A stretch of DNA of 64,000 bases from Parietaria judaica. Taxonomy: Eukaryota > Streptophyta > Magnoliopsida > Rosales > Urticaceae. A model generated the notes under the pieces. It saw only the letters and a list, made by a program, of their open reading frames with translations. It ran no database searches and was not told the DNA's origin. The DNA lies in NCBI GenBank assembly GCA_954871525.1, contig OX940870.1, forward strand, positions 17,763,501 through 17,827,500, in the 5' to 3' direction. Position numbers and translations under genes: made by a program. Shown in pieces: positions 34,201 to 46,700 of this stretch (the first letter of the stretch is position 1; each line of letters opens with the position of its first letter).

Positions 34201-37200
34201 AAAGTATTTGACGTTCTCCAAAAACCCTTTTTAACCAATTAATGCATGCTTCAAATAAAAAATGAGTCTTTTTCCCAATTTACGCAAAACAACCCTAATT
34301 AAACGATATTTTAAACAAAAAATGAACTTCAAATTCTTAGTAATCTGTATTTATACCACATTTACTTATTTTAATCCCTAAATCGCGAAGCACTAGCTCG
34401 TAGTTTCAATACCAAGATTTAACGTGTTAAAATCATTACCGTAAAGTGTTAAAAAAGTGTTTTCTTACGAGAGCAAATACGATGCGTTCATGATGAAATT
34501 TCAGTTGCTAGACCTTTCTTTGGGTGGTATTATTACAAATTGGGTTATTTTTTGCGTTAAAAGTATTTGACGCTCTCCAAAAACCCTTTTTCACCAATTA
34601 ATGCGTGCTCCAAAAAAAAACTGAGTCTTTTTCCCATTTTACGCAAAACAACTCTAATTAAACGATATTTTAAACAAAAAATGAACTTCAAATTGTTATT
34701 AATGTGTATTTATACCACATTTACTTATTTTAATCCTCAAATCGCGAATCACTATCTCGTAGTTTCAATACCAAGCATTTAACGGGTTAAAATCATTGCA
34801 GGAAAGTGTTAAAAATTGGTTTTCTTACGAGAGCAAATACGATGTTTTGCTAGAAATTTATTTGGGTGGTATTATTACAAATTGGGTAATTTTTGGCATT
34901 AAAAGTTTTTGACGCTCTCCAAAAACCCTTTTTCACCAATTAATGCGTGTTCGAAAAAAAACTGAGTCTTTTTCCCATTTTACGCAAAACAACCCTAATT
35001 AAACGATATTTTAAACAAAAAATGAACTTCAAATTCTTAGTAATGTGTATTTATACCACATTAACTTATTTTAATCCCTAAATCGTGAAGCACTATCTCG
35101 TAGTTTCAATACCAAGCATATAACGTGTTAAAATCATTGCCGAAAAGTGTTAAAAATTGGTTTTCTTACGAGAGCAAATACGATGCGTTGATGATGAATT
35201 TTCAGTTGCTAGACCTTTATTTAAGTGGTATTATTACAAATTGGGTTATTTTTGGCATTAAAAGTATTTGTCGTTCTCGAAAAACCCTTTTTCACCAATT
35301 AATGCATGCTTCAAATAAAAACTGAGTCTTTTTCCCAATATACGCAAAACAACCCTAATTAAACGATATTTTAAACAAAAAATGAACTTCAAATTCTTAG
35401 TAATCTGTATTTATACCACATTTACTTATTTTAATCCCTAAATCGCGAAGCACTAGCTCGTAGTTTCAATACCAAGATTTAACGGGTTAAAATCATTACC
35501 GTAAAGTGTTAAAAAAGTGTTTTCTTACGAGAGCAAATACGATGCGTTCATGATGAAATTTCAGTTGCTAGACCTTTCTTTGGGTGGTATTATTACAAAT
35601 TGGGTTATTTTTTGCGTTAAAAGTATTTGACGCTCTCCAAAAACCCTTTTTCACCAATTAATACGTGCTCCAAAAAAAAACTGAGTCTTTTTCCCATTTT
35701 ACGCAAAACAACTCTAATTAAACGATATTTTAAACAAAAAATGAACTTCAAATTGTTATTAATGTGTATTTATACCACATTTACTTATTTTAATCCTCAA
35801 ATCGCGAAGCACTATCTCGTAGTTTCAATACCAAGCATTTAACGGGTTAAAATCATTGCAGGAAAGTGTTAAAAATTGGTTTTCTTACGAGAGCAAATAC
35901 GATGTGTTGCTAGAAATTTATTTGGGTGGTATTATTACAAATTGGGTAATTTTTGGCATTAAAAGTTTTTGACGCTCTCCAAAAACCCTTTTTCACCAAT
36001 TAATGCGTGTTCGAAAAAAAACTGAGTCTTTTTCCCATTTTCCGCAAAACAACCCTAATTAAACGATATTTTAAACAAAAAATGAACTTCAAATTCTTAG
36101 TAATGTGTATTTATACCAATTTAACTTATTTTAATCCCTAAATCGTGAAGCACTATCTCGTAGTTAAATACCAAGCATTTAACAGGTTAAAATCATTGCC
36201 GAAAAGTGTTAAAAATTGGTTTTCTTACGAGAGCAAATACGCTGCGTTCATGATGAAATTTCAGTTGCTAGACCTTTATTTAAGTGGTATTATTACAAAT
36301 TGGGTTATTTTTGGCATTAAAAGTATTTGACGTTCTCCAAAAACCCTTTTTCACCAATTAATGCATGCTTCAAATAAAAACTGAGTCTTTTTCCCAATTT
36401 ACGCAAAACAACCCTAATTAAACGATATTTTAAACAAAAAATGAACTTAAAATTCTTAGTAATCTGTATTTATACCACATTTACTTATTTTAATCCCTAA
36501 ATCGCGAAGCACTAGCTCGTAGTTTCAATACCAAGATTTAACGGGTTAAAATCATTACCGTAAAGTGTTAAAAAAGTGTTTTCTTACGAGAGCAAATACG
36601 ACGCGTTCATGATGAAATTTCAGTTGCTAGACCTTTCTTTGGGTGGTATTATTACAAATTGGGTTATTTTTTGCGTTAAAAGTATTTGACGCTCTCCAAA
36701 AACCCTTTTTCACCAATTAATGCGTGCTCCAAAAAAAAACTGAGTCTTTTTCCCATTTTACGCAAAACAACTCTAATTAAACGATATTTTAAACAAAAAA
36801 TGAACTTCAAATTGTTATTAATGTGTATTTATACCACATTTACTTATTTTAATCCTCAAATCGCGAAGCACTATCTCGTAGTTTCAATACCAAGCATTTA
36901 ACGGGTTAAAATCATTGGAGGAAGTGTTAAAAATTAGTTTTCTTACGAGAGCAAATACGATGTGTTGCTAGAAATTTATTTGGGTGGTATTATTAAAAAT
37001 TGGGTAATTTTTGGCATTAAAAGTTTTGACGCTCTCCAAAAACCCTTTTTCACCAATTAATGCGTGTTCGAAAAAAAACTGAGTCTTTTTCCCATTTTAC
37101 GCAAAACAACCCTAATTAAACGATATTTTAAACAAAAAATGAACTTCAAATTCTTAGTAATGTGTATTTATACCACATTAACTTATTTTAATCCCTAAAT

Positions 37201-39857
37201 CATGAAGCACTATCTCGTAGTTAAATACCAAGCATTTAACAGGTTAAAATCATTGCCGAAAAGTGTTAAAAATTGGTTTTCTTACGAGAGCAAATACGCT
37301 GCGTTCATGACGAAATTTCAGTTGCTAGACCTTTATTTAAGTGGTATTATTACAAATTGGGTTATTTTTGGCATTAAAAGTATTTGACGTTCTCCAAAAA
37401 CCCTTTTTAACCAATTAATGCATGCTTCAAATAAAAACTGAGTCTTTTTCCCAATTTACGCAAAACAACCCTAATTAAACGATATTTTAAACAAAAAATG
37501 AACTTCAAATTCTTAGTAATCTGTATTTATACCACATTTACTTATTTTAATCCCTAAATCGCGAAGCACTAGCTCGTAGTTTCAATACCAAGATTTAACG
37601 GGTTAAAATCATTACCGTAAAGTGTTAAAAAAGTGTTTTCTTACGAGAGCAAATACGATGCGTTCATGATGAAATTTCAGTTGCTAGACCTTTCTTTGGG
37701 TGGTATTATTACAAATTGGGTTATTTTTTGCGTTAAAAGTATTTGACGCTCTCCAAAAACCCTTTTTCACCAATTAATGCGTGCTCCAAAAAAAAACTGA
37801 GTCTTTTTCCCATTTTACGCAAAACAACTCTAATTAAACGATATTTTAAACAAAAAATGAACTTCAAATTGTTATTAATGTGTATTTATACCACATTTAC
37901 TTATTTTAATCCTCAAATCGCGAAGCACTATCTCGTAGTTTCAATACCAAGCATTTAACGGGTTAAAATCATTGCAGGAAAGTGTTAAAAATTGGTTTTC
38001 TTACGAGAGCAAATACGATGTGTTGCTAGAAATTTATTTGGGTGGTATTATTACAAATTGGGTAATTTTTGGCATTAAAAGTTTTTGACGCTCTCCAAAA
38101 ACATTTTTCACCAATTAATGCGTGTTCGAAAAAAAACTGAGTCTTTTTCCCATTTTCCGCAAAACAACCCTAATTAAACGATATTTTAAACAAAAAATGA
38201 ACTTCAAATTCTTAGTAATGTGTATTTATACCAATTTAACTTATTTTAATCCCTAAATCGTGAAGCACTATCTCGTAGTTAAATACCAAGCATTTAACAG
38301 GTTAAAATCATTGCCCAAAAGTGTTAAAAATTGGTTTTCTTACGAGAGCAAATACGCTGCGTTCATGATGAAATTTCAGTTGCTAGACCTTTATTTAAGT
38401 GGTATTATTACAAATTGGGTTATTTTTGGCATTAAAAGTATTTGACGTTCTCCAAAAACCCTTTTTCAGCAATTAATGCATGCTTCAAATAAAAACTGAG
38501 TCTTTTTCCCAATTTACGCAAAACAACCCTAATTAAACGATATTTTAAACAAAAAATGAACTTAAAATTCTTAGTAATCTGTATTTATACCACATTTACT
38601 TATTTTAATCCCTAAATCGCGAAGCACTAGCTCGTAGTTTCAATACCAAGATTTAACGGGTTAAAATCATTACCGTAAAGTGTTAAAAAAGTGTTTTCTT
38701 ACGAGAGCAAATACGACGCGTTCATGATGAAATTTCAGTTGCTAGACCTTTCTTTGGGTGGTATTATTACAAATTGGGTTATTTTTTGCGTTAAAAGTAT
38801 TTGACGCTCTCCAAAAACCCTTTTTCACCAATTAATGCGTGCTCCAAAAAAAAACTGAGTCTTTTTCCCATTTTACGCAAAACAACTCTAATTAAACGAT
38901 ATTTTAAACAAAAAATGAACTTCAAATTGTTATTAATGTGTATTTATACCACATTTACTTATTTTAATCCTCAAATCGCGAAGCACTATCTCGTAGTTTC
39001 AATACCAAGCATTTAACGGGTTAAAATCATTGGAGGAAGTGTTAAAAATTAGTTTTCTTACGAGAGCAAATACGATGTGTTGCTAGAAATTTATTTGGGT
39101 GGTATTATTAAAAATTGGGTAATTTTTGGCATTAAAAGTTTTGACGCTCTCCAAAAACCCTTTTTCACCAATTAATGCGTGTTCGAAAAAAAACTGAGTC
39201 TTTTTCCCATTTTACGCAAAACAACCCTAATTAAACGATATTTTAAACAAAAAATGAACTTCAAATTCTTAGTAATGTGTATTTATACCACATTAACTTA
39301 TTTTAATCCCTAAATCATGAAGCACTATCTCGTAGTTAAATACCAAGCATTTAACAGGTTAAAATCATTGCCGAAAAGTGTTAAAAATTGGTTTTCTTAC
39401 GAGAGCAAATACGCTGCGTTCATGACGAAATTTCAGTTGCTAGACCTTTATTTAAGTGGTATTATTACAAATTGGGTTATTTTTGGCATTAAAAGTATTT
39501 GACGTTCTCCAAAAACCCTTTTTAACCAATTAATGCATGCTTCAAATAAAAACTGAGTCTTTTTCCCAATTTACGCAAAACAACCCTAATTAAACGATAT
39601 TTTAAACAAAAAATGAACTTCAAATTCTTAGTAATCTGTATTTATACCACATTTACTTATTTTAATCCCTAAATCGCGAAGCACTAGCTCGTAGTTTCAA
39701 TACCAAGATTTAACGGGTTAAAATCATTACCGTAAAGTGTTAAAAAAGTGTTTTCTTACGAGAGCAAATACGATGCGTTCATGATGAAATTTCAGTTGCT
39801 AGACCTTTCTTTGGGTGGTATTATTACAAATTGGGTTATTTTTTGCGTTAAAAGTAT

Positions 39858-41614
39858 TTGACGCTCTCCAAAAACCCTTTTTCACCAATTAATGCGTGCT
39901 CCAAAAAAAAACTGAGTCTTTTTCCCATTTTACGCAAAACAACTCTAATTAAACGATATTTTAAACAAAAAATGAACTTCAAATTGTTATTAATGTGTAT
40001 TTATACCACACTTACTTATTTTAATCCTCAAATCGCGAAGCACTATCTCGTAGTTTCAATACCAAGCATTTAACGGGTTAAAATCATTGCAGGAAAGTGT
40101 TAAAAATTGGTTTTCTTACGAGAGCAAATACGATGTGTTGCTAGAAATTTATTTGGGTGGTATTATTACAAATTGGGTAATTTTTGGCATTAAAAGTTTT
40201 TGAAGCTCTCCAAAAACCCTTTTTCACCAATTAATGCGTGTTCGAAAAAAAACTGAGTCTTTTTCCCATTTTACGCAAAACAACCCTAATTAAACGATAT
40301 TTTAAACAAAAAATGAACTTCAAATTCTTAGTAATGTGTATTTATACCAATTTAACTTATTTTAATCCCTAAATCGTGAAGCACTATCTCGTAGTTAAAT
40401 ACCAAGCATTTAACAGGTTAAAATCATTGCCGAAAAGTGTTAAAAATTGGTTTTCTTACGAGAGCAAATACGCTGCGTTCATGATGAAATTTCAGTTGCT
40501 AGACCTTTATTTAAGTGGTATTATTACAAATTGGGTTATTTTTGGCATTAAAAGTATTTGACGTTCTCCAAAAACCCTTTTTAACCAATTAATGCATGCT
40601 TCAAATAAAAACTGAGTCTTTTTCCCATTTTACGCAAAACAACCCTAATTAAACGATATTTTAAACAAAAAATGAACTTCAAATTGTTATTAATGTGTAT
40701 TTATACCACATTTACTTATTTTAATCCTCAAATCGCGAAGCACTATCTCGTAGTTTCAATACCAAGCATTTAACGGGTTAAAATCATTGGAGGAAGTGTT
40801 AAAAATTAGTTTTCTTACGAGAGCAAATACGATGTGTTGCTAGAAATTTATTTGGGTGGTATTATTAAAAATTGGGTAATTTTTGGCATTAAAAGTTTTG
40901 ACGCTCTCCAAAAACCCTTTTTCACCAATTAATGCGTGTTCGAAAAAAAACTGAGTCTTTTTCCCATTTTACGCAAAACAACCCTAATTAAACGATATTT
41001 TAAACAAAAAATGAACTTCAAATTCTTAGTAATGTGTATTTATACCACATTAACTTATTTTAATCCCTAAATCATGAAGCACTATCTCGTAGTTAAATAC
41101 CAAGCATTTAACAGGTTAAAATCATTGCCGAAAAGTGTTAAAAATTGGTTTTCTTACGAGAGCAAATACGCTGCGTTCATGACGAAATTTCAGTTGCTAG
41201 ACCTTTATTTAAGTGGTATTATTACAAATTGGGTTATTTTTGGCATTAAAAGTATTTGACGTTCTCCAAAAACCCTTTTTAACCAATTAATGCATGCTTC
41301 AAATAAAAACTGAGTCTTTTTCCCAATTTACGCAAAACAACCCTAATTAAACGATATTTTAAACAAAAAATGAACTTCAAATTGTTATTAATCTGTATTT
41401 ATACCACATTTACTTATTTTAATCCCTAAATCGCGAAGCACTAGCTCGTAGTTTCAATACCAAGATTTAACGGGTTAAAATCATTACCGTAAAGTGTTAA
41501 AAAAGTGTTTTCTTACGAGAGCAAATACGATGCGTTCATGATGAAATTTCAGTTGCTAGACCTTTCTTTGGGTGGTATTATTATAAATTGGGTTATTTTT
41601 TGCATTAAAAGTAT
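39858..41614 (+). repeat. Five-monomer interval with a gamma/C hybrid (1757 bp)
   Basis: C 39858-40199, beta 40200-40557, gamma/C hybrid 40558-40897, beta 40898-41255, gamma 41256-41614. Two betas are only 698 bp apart instead of about 1059, because one gamma and one C have been fused into a single short monomer. The last gamma carries a C-like AATTGTTATTAATCTG patch. That suggests conversion close to the exchange point. Confidence 0.93.
40558..40897 (+). repeat. Gamma-head/C-tail hybrid monomer (340 bp)
   Basis: Head GCTTCAAATAAAAACTGAG as in gamma, then CCCATTTTACGCAAAACAACCCT as in beta, then TTGTTATTAATGTG, CCTCAAATCGCG, TTGGAGGAAGTG and GTTGCTAGAAATT as in C. The loss of one monomer equivalent and the mosaic order fit an unequal exchange in the shared ACGC to GAACTTC stretch. 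Confidence 0.9.
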
Positions 41615-43730
41615 TTGACGCTCTCCAAAAACCCTTTTTCACCAATTAATGCGTGCTCCAAAAAAAACTGAGTCTTTTTCCCATTTTACGCAAAACAACT
41701 CTAATTAAACGATATTTTAAACAAAAAATGAACTTCAAATTGTTATTAATGTGTATTTATACCACATTTACTTATTTTATCCTCAAATCGCGAAGCACTA
41801 TCTCGTAGTTTCAATACCAAGCATTTAAAGGGTTAAAATCATTGCAGGAAAGTGTTAAAAATTGGTTTTCTTACGAGAGCAAATACGATGTGTTGCTAGA
41901 AATTTATTTGGGTGGTATTATTACAAATTGGGTAATTTTTGGCATTAAAAGTTTTTGACGCTCTCCAAAAACCCTTTTTCACCAATTAATGCGTGTTCGA
42001 AAAAAAACTGAGTCTTTTTCCCATTTTACGCAAAACAACCCTAATTAAACGATATTTTAAACAAAAAATGAACTTCAAATTCTTAGTAATGTGTATTTAT
42101 ACCAATTTAACTTATTTTAATCCCTAAATCGTGAAGCACTATCTCGTAGTTAAATACCAAGCATTTAACAGGTTAAAATCATTGCTGAAAAGTGTTAAAA
42201 ATTGGTTTTCTTACGAGAGCAAATACGCTGCGTTCATGATGAAATTTCAGTTGCTAGACCTTTATTTAAGTGGTATTATTACAAATTGGGTTATTTTTGG
42301 CATTAAAAGTATTTGACGTTCTCCAAAAACCCTTTTTCACCAATTAATGCATGCTTCAAATAAAAACTGAGTCTTTTTCCCAATTTACGCAAAACAACCC
42401 TAATTAAACGATATTTTAAACAAAAAATGAACTTAAAATTCTTAGTAATCTGTATTTATACCACATTTACTTATTTTAATCCTTAAATCGCGAAGCACTA
42501 GCTCGTAGTTTCAATACCAAGATTTAACGGGTTAAAATCATTACCGTAAAGTGTTAAAAAAGTGTTTTCTTACGAGAGCAAATACGATGCGTTCATGATG
42601 AAATTTCAGTTGCTAGACCTTTCTTTGGGTGGTATTATTACAAATTGGGTTATTTTTTGCGTTAAAAGTATTTGACGCTCTCCAAAAACCCTTTTTCACC
42701 AATTAATGCGTGCTCCAAAAAAAAACTGAGTCTTTTTCCCATTTTACGCAAAACAACTCTAATTAAACGATATTTTAAACAAAAAATGAACTTCAAATTG
42801 TTATTAATGTGGATTTATACCACATTTACTTATTTTAATCCTCAAATCGCGAAGCACTATCTCGTAGTTTCAATACCAAGCATTTAACGGGTTAAAATCA
42901 TTGCAGGAAAGTGTTAAAAATTGGTTTTCTTACGAGAGCAAATACGATGTGTTGCTAGAAATTTATTTGGGTGGTATTATTACAAATTGGGTAATTTTTG
43001 GCATTAAAAGTTTTTGAAGCTCTCCAAAAACCCTTTTTCACCAATTAATGCGTGTTCGAAAAAAAACTGAGTCTTTTTCCCATTTTACGCAAAACAACCC
43101 TAATTAAACGATATTTTAAACAAAAAATGAACTTCAAATTCTTAGTAATGTGTATTTATACCAATTTAACTTATTTTAATCCCTAAATCGTGAAGCACTA
43201 TCTCGTAGTTAAATACCAAGCATTTAACAGGTTAAAATCATTGCCGAAAAGTGTTAAAAATTGGTTTTCTTACGAGAGCAAATACGCTGCGTTCATGATG
43301 AAATTTCAGTTGCTAGACCTTTATTTAAGTGGTATTATTACAAATTGGGTTATTTTTGGCATTAAAAGTATTTGACGTTCTCCAAAAACCCTTTTTAACC
43401 AATTAATGCATGCTTCAAATAAAAAATGAGTCTTTTTCCCAATTTACGCAAAACAACCCTAATTAAACGATATTTTAAACAAAAAATGAACTTCAAATTC
43501 TTAGTAATCTGTATTTATACCACATTTACTTATTTTAATCCCTAAATCGCGAAGCACTAGCTCGTAGTTTCAATACCAAGATTTAACGGGTTAAAATCAT
43601 TACCGTAAAGTGTTAAAAAAGTGTTTTCTTACGAGAGCAAATACGATGCGTTCATGATGAAATTTCAGTTGCTAGACCTTTCTTTGGGTGGTATTATTAC
43701 AAATTGGGTTATTTTTTGCGTTAAAAGTAT
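41615..43730 (+). repeat. Two type I trimers duplicated from 30.3-32.4 kb
   Basis: Units 41615 and 42672. They share with 30331 and 31389 the rare states GCTGAAAAGTG in beta, AATCCTTAAATCGCG in gamma, AATGTGGATTT in C and GAAGCTCTCC at the next beta head. The offset is 11283-11284 bp; one base is missing from TTATTTTATCC in the 41615 copy. Confidence 0.92.
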
Positions 43731-46700
43731 TTGACGCTCTCCAAAAACCCTTTTTCACCAATTAATGCGTGCTCCAAAAAAAAACTGAGTCTTTTTCGAT
43801 TTTTACGCAAAACAACTCTAATTAAACGATATTTTAAACAAAAAATGAACTTCAAATTGTTATTAATGTGTATTTATACCACATTTACTTATTTTAATCC
43901 TCAAATCGCGAAGCACTATCTCGTAGTTTCAATACCAAGCATTTAACGGGTTAAAATCATTGCAGGAAAGTGTTAAAAATTGGTTTTCTTACGAGAGCAA
44001 ATACGATGTGTTGCTAGAAATTTATTTGGGTGGTATTATTACAAATTGGGTAATTTTTGGCATTAAAAGTTTTTGACGCTCTCCAAAAACCCTTTTTCAC
44101 CAATTAATGCGTGTTCGAAAAAAAACTGAGTCTTTTTCCCATTTTACGCAAAACAACCCTAATTAAACGATATTTTAAACAAAAAATGAACTTCAAATTC
44201 TTAGTAATGTGTATTTATACCACATTAACTTATTTTAATCCCTAAATCGTGAAGCACTATCTCGTAGTTTCAATACCAAGCATATAACGTGTTAAAATCA
44301 TTGCCGAAAAGTGTTAAAAATTGGTTTTCTTACGAGAGCAAATACGATGCGTTCATGATGAATTTTCAGTTGCTAGACCATTATTTGGGTGGTATTATTA
44401 AAAAATGGGTTATTTTTTACATTAAGAGTTTTTGACGCTCTCCAAAAACCCTGTCTCACTAATTAATGCATGCTCCAAAAAAAACTGAGTCTTTTTCTCA
44501 TTTTACACAAAACAACCCTAATTAAACGATATTTTAAACAAAAAATGAACTTCAAATTCTTAGTAATGTGTATTTATACCACATTTACTTATTTTAATCC
44601 CTAAATCGTGAAGCACTAGCTCGTAGTTTCAATACCAAGATTTAACGGGTTAAAATCATTACCGTAAAGTGTTAAAAATTTGTTTTCTTACGAGAGCAAA
44701 TACGATGCGTTCATGATGAAATTTCAGTTGCTAGACCTTTCTTTGGGTGGTATTATTACAAATTGGGTTATTTTTTGCGTTAAAAGTATTTGACGCTCTC
44801 CAAAAACCCTTTTTCACCAATTAATGCGTGCTCCAAAAAAAAACTGAGTCTTTTTCCCATTTTACGCAAAACAACTCTAATTACACGATATTTTAAACAA
44901 AAAATGAACTTCAAATTGTTATTAATGTGTATTTATACCACATTTACTTATTTTAATCCTCAAATCGCGAAGCACTATCTCGTAGTTTCAATACCAAGCA
45001 TTTAACGGGTTAAAATCATTGCAGGAAAGTGTTAAAAATTGGTTTTCTTACGAGAGCAAATACGATGTGTTGCTAGAAATTTATTTGGGTGGTATTATTA
45101 CAAATTGGGTAATTTTTGGCATTAAAAGTTTTTGACGCTCTCCAAAAACCCTTTTTCACCAATTAATGCGTGTTCGAAAAAAAACTGAGTCTTTTTCCCA
45201 TTTTCCGCAAAACAACCCTAATTAAACGATATTTTAAACAAAAAATGAACTTCAAATTCTTAGTAATGTGTATTTATACCAATTTAACTTATTTTAATCC
45301 CTAAATCGTGAAGCACTATCTCGTAGTTAAATACCAAGCATTTAACAGGTTAAAATCATTGCCGAAAAGTGTTAAAAATTGGTTTTCTTACGAGAGCAAA
45401 TACGCTGCGTTCATGATGAAATTTCAGTTGCTAGACCTTTATTTAAGTGGTATTATTACAAATTGGGTTATTTTTGGCATTAAAAGTATTTGACGTTCTC
45501 CAAAAACCCTTTTTCACCAATTAATGCATGCTTCAAATAAAAACTGAGTCTTTTTCCCAATTTACGCAAAACAACCCTAATCAAACGATATTTTAAACAA
45601 AAAATGAACTTCAAATTCTTAGTAATCTGTATTTATACCACATTTACTTATTTTAATCCCTAAATCGCGAAGCACTAGCTCGTAGTTTCAATACCAAGAT
45701 TTAACGGGTTAAAATCATTACCGTAAAGTGTTAAAAAAGTGTTTTCTTACGAGAGCAAATACGATGCGTTCATGATGAAATTTCATTTGCTAGACCTTTC
45801 TTTGGGTGGTATTATTACAAATTGGGTTATTTTTTGCGTTAAAAGTATTTGACGCTCTCCAAAAACCCTTTTTCACCAATTAATGCGTGCTCCAAAAAAA
45901 AACTGAGTCTTTTTCCCATTTTACGAAAAACAACTCTAATTAAACGATATTTTAAACAAAAAATGAACTTCAAATTGTTATTAGTGTGTATTTATACCAC
46001 ATTTACTTATTTTAATCCTCAAATCGCGAAGCACTATCTCGTAGTTTCAATACCAAGCATTTAACGGGTTAAAATCATTGCAGGAAAGTGTTAAAAATTG
46101 GTTTTCTTACGAGAGCAAATACGATGTGTTGCTAGAAATTTATTTGGGTGGTATTATTACAAATTGGGTAATTTTTGGCATTAAAAGTTTTTGACGCTCT
46201 CCAAAAACCCTTTTTCACCAATTAATGCGTGTTCGAAAAAAAACTGAGTCTTTTTCCCATTTTACGCAAAACAACCCTAATTAAACGATATTTTAAACAA
46301 AAAATGAACTTCAAATTCTTAGTAATGTGTATTTATACCACATTAACTTATTTTAATCCCTAAATCGTGAAGCACTATCTCGTAGTTTCAATACCAAGCA
46401 TATAACGTGTTAAAATCATTGCCGAAAAGTGTTAAAAATTGGTTTTCTTACGAGAGCAAATACGATGCGTTCATGATGAATTTTCAGTTGCTAGACCATT
46501 ATTTGGGTGGTATTATTAAAAAATGGGTTATTTTTTACATTAAGAGTTTTTGACGCTCTCCAAAAACCCTGTCTCACTAATTAATGCATGCTCCAAAAAA
46601 AACTGAGTCTTTTTCTCATTTTACGCAAAACAACCCTAATTAAACGATATTTTAAACAAAAAATGAACTTAAAATTCTTAGTAATGTGTATTTATACCAC

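Larger units (their letters stand above)
27156..39857 (+). repeat. Mainly type I trimer block (C-beta-gamma), twelve units
   Basis: Units start at 27156, 28215, 29272, 30331, 31389, 32448, 33508, 34567, 35627, 36686, 37743 and 38801. All are C-beta-gamma except 32448 and 34567, whose second monomer is E-like in its first half (AAGCATATAACGTG) and A-like in its tail. Most gammas here have GTTAAAAAAGTGTTTTC where earlier copies have GTTAAAAATTGGTTTTC. Copy-to-copy differences are few, so this is the most homogenised part of the trimer domain. Confidence 0.95.

Noticed and set aside
35125..35325. 66-codon frame crossing a monomer boundary
   Set aside because: Created by one TGA to TGT substitution at the phase motif of a single unit; no independent support.
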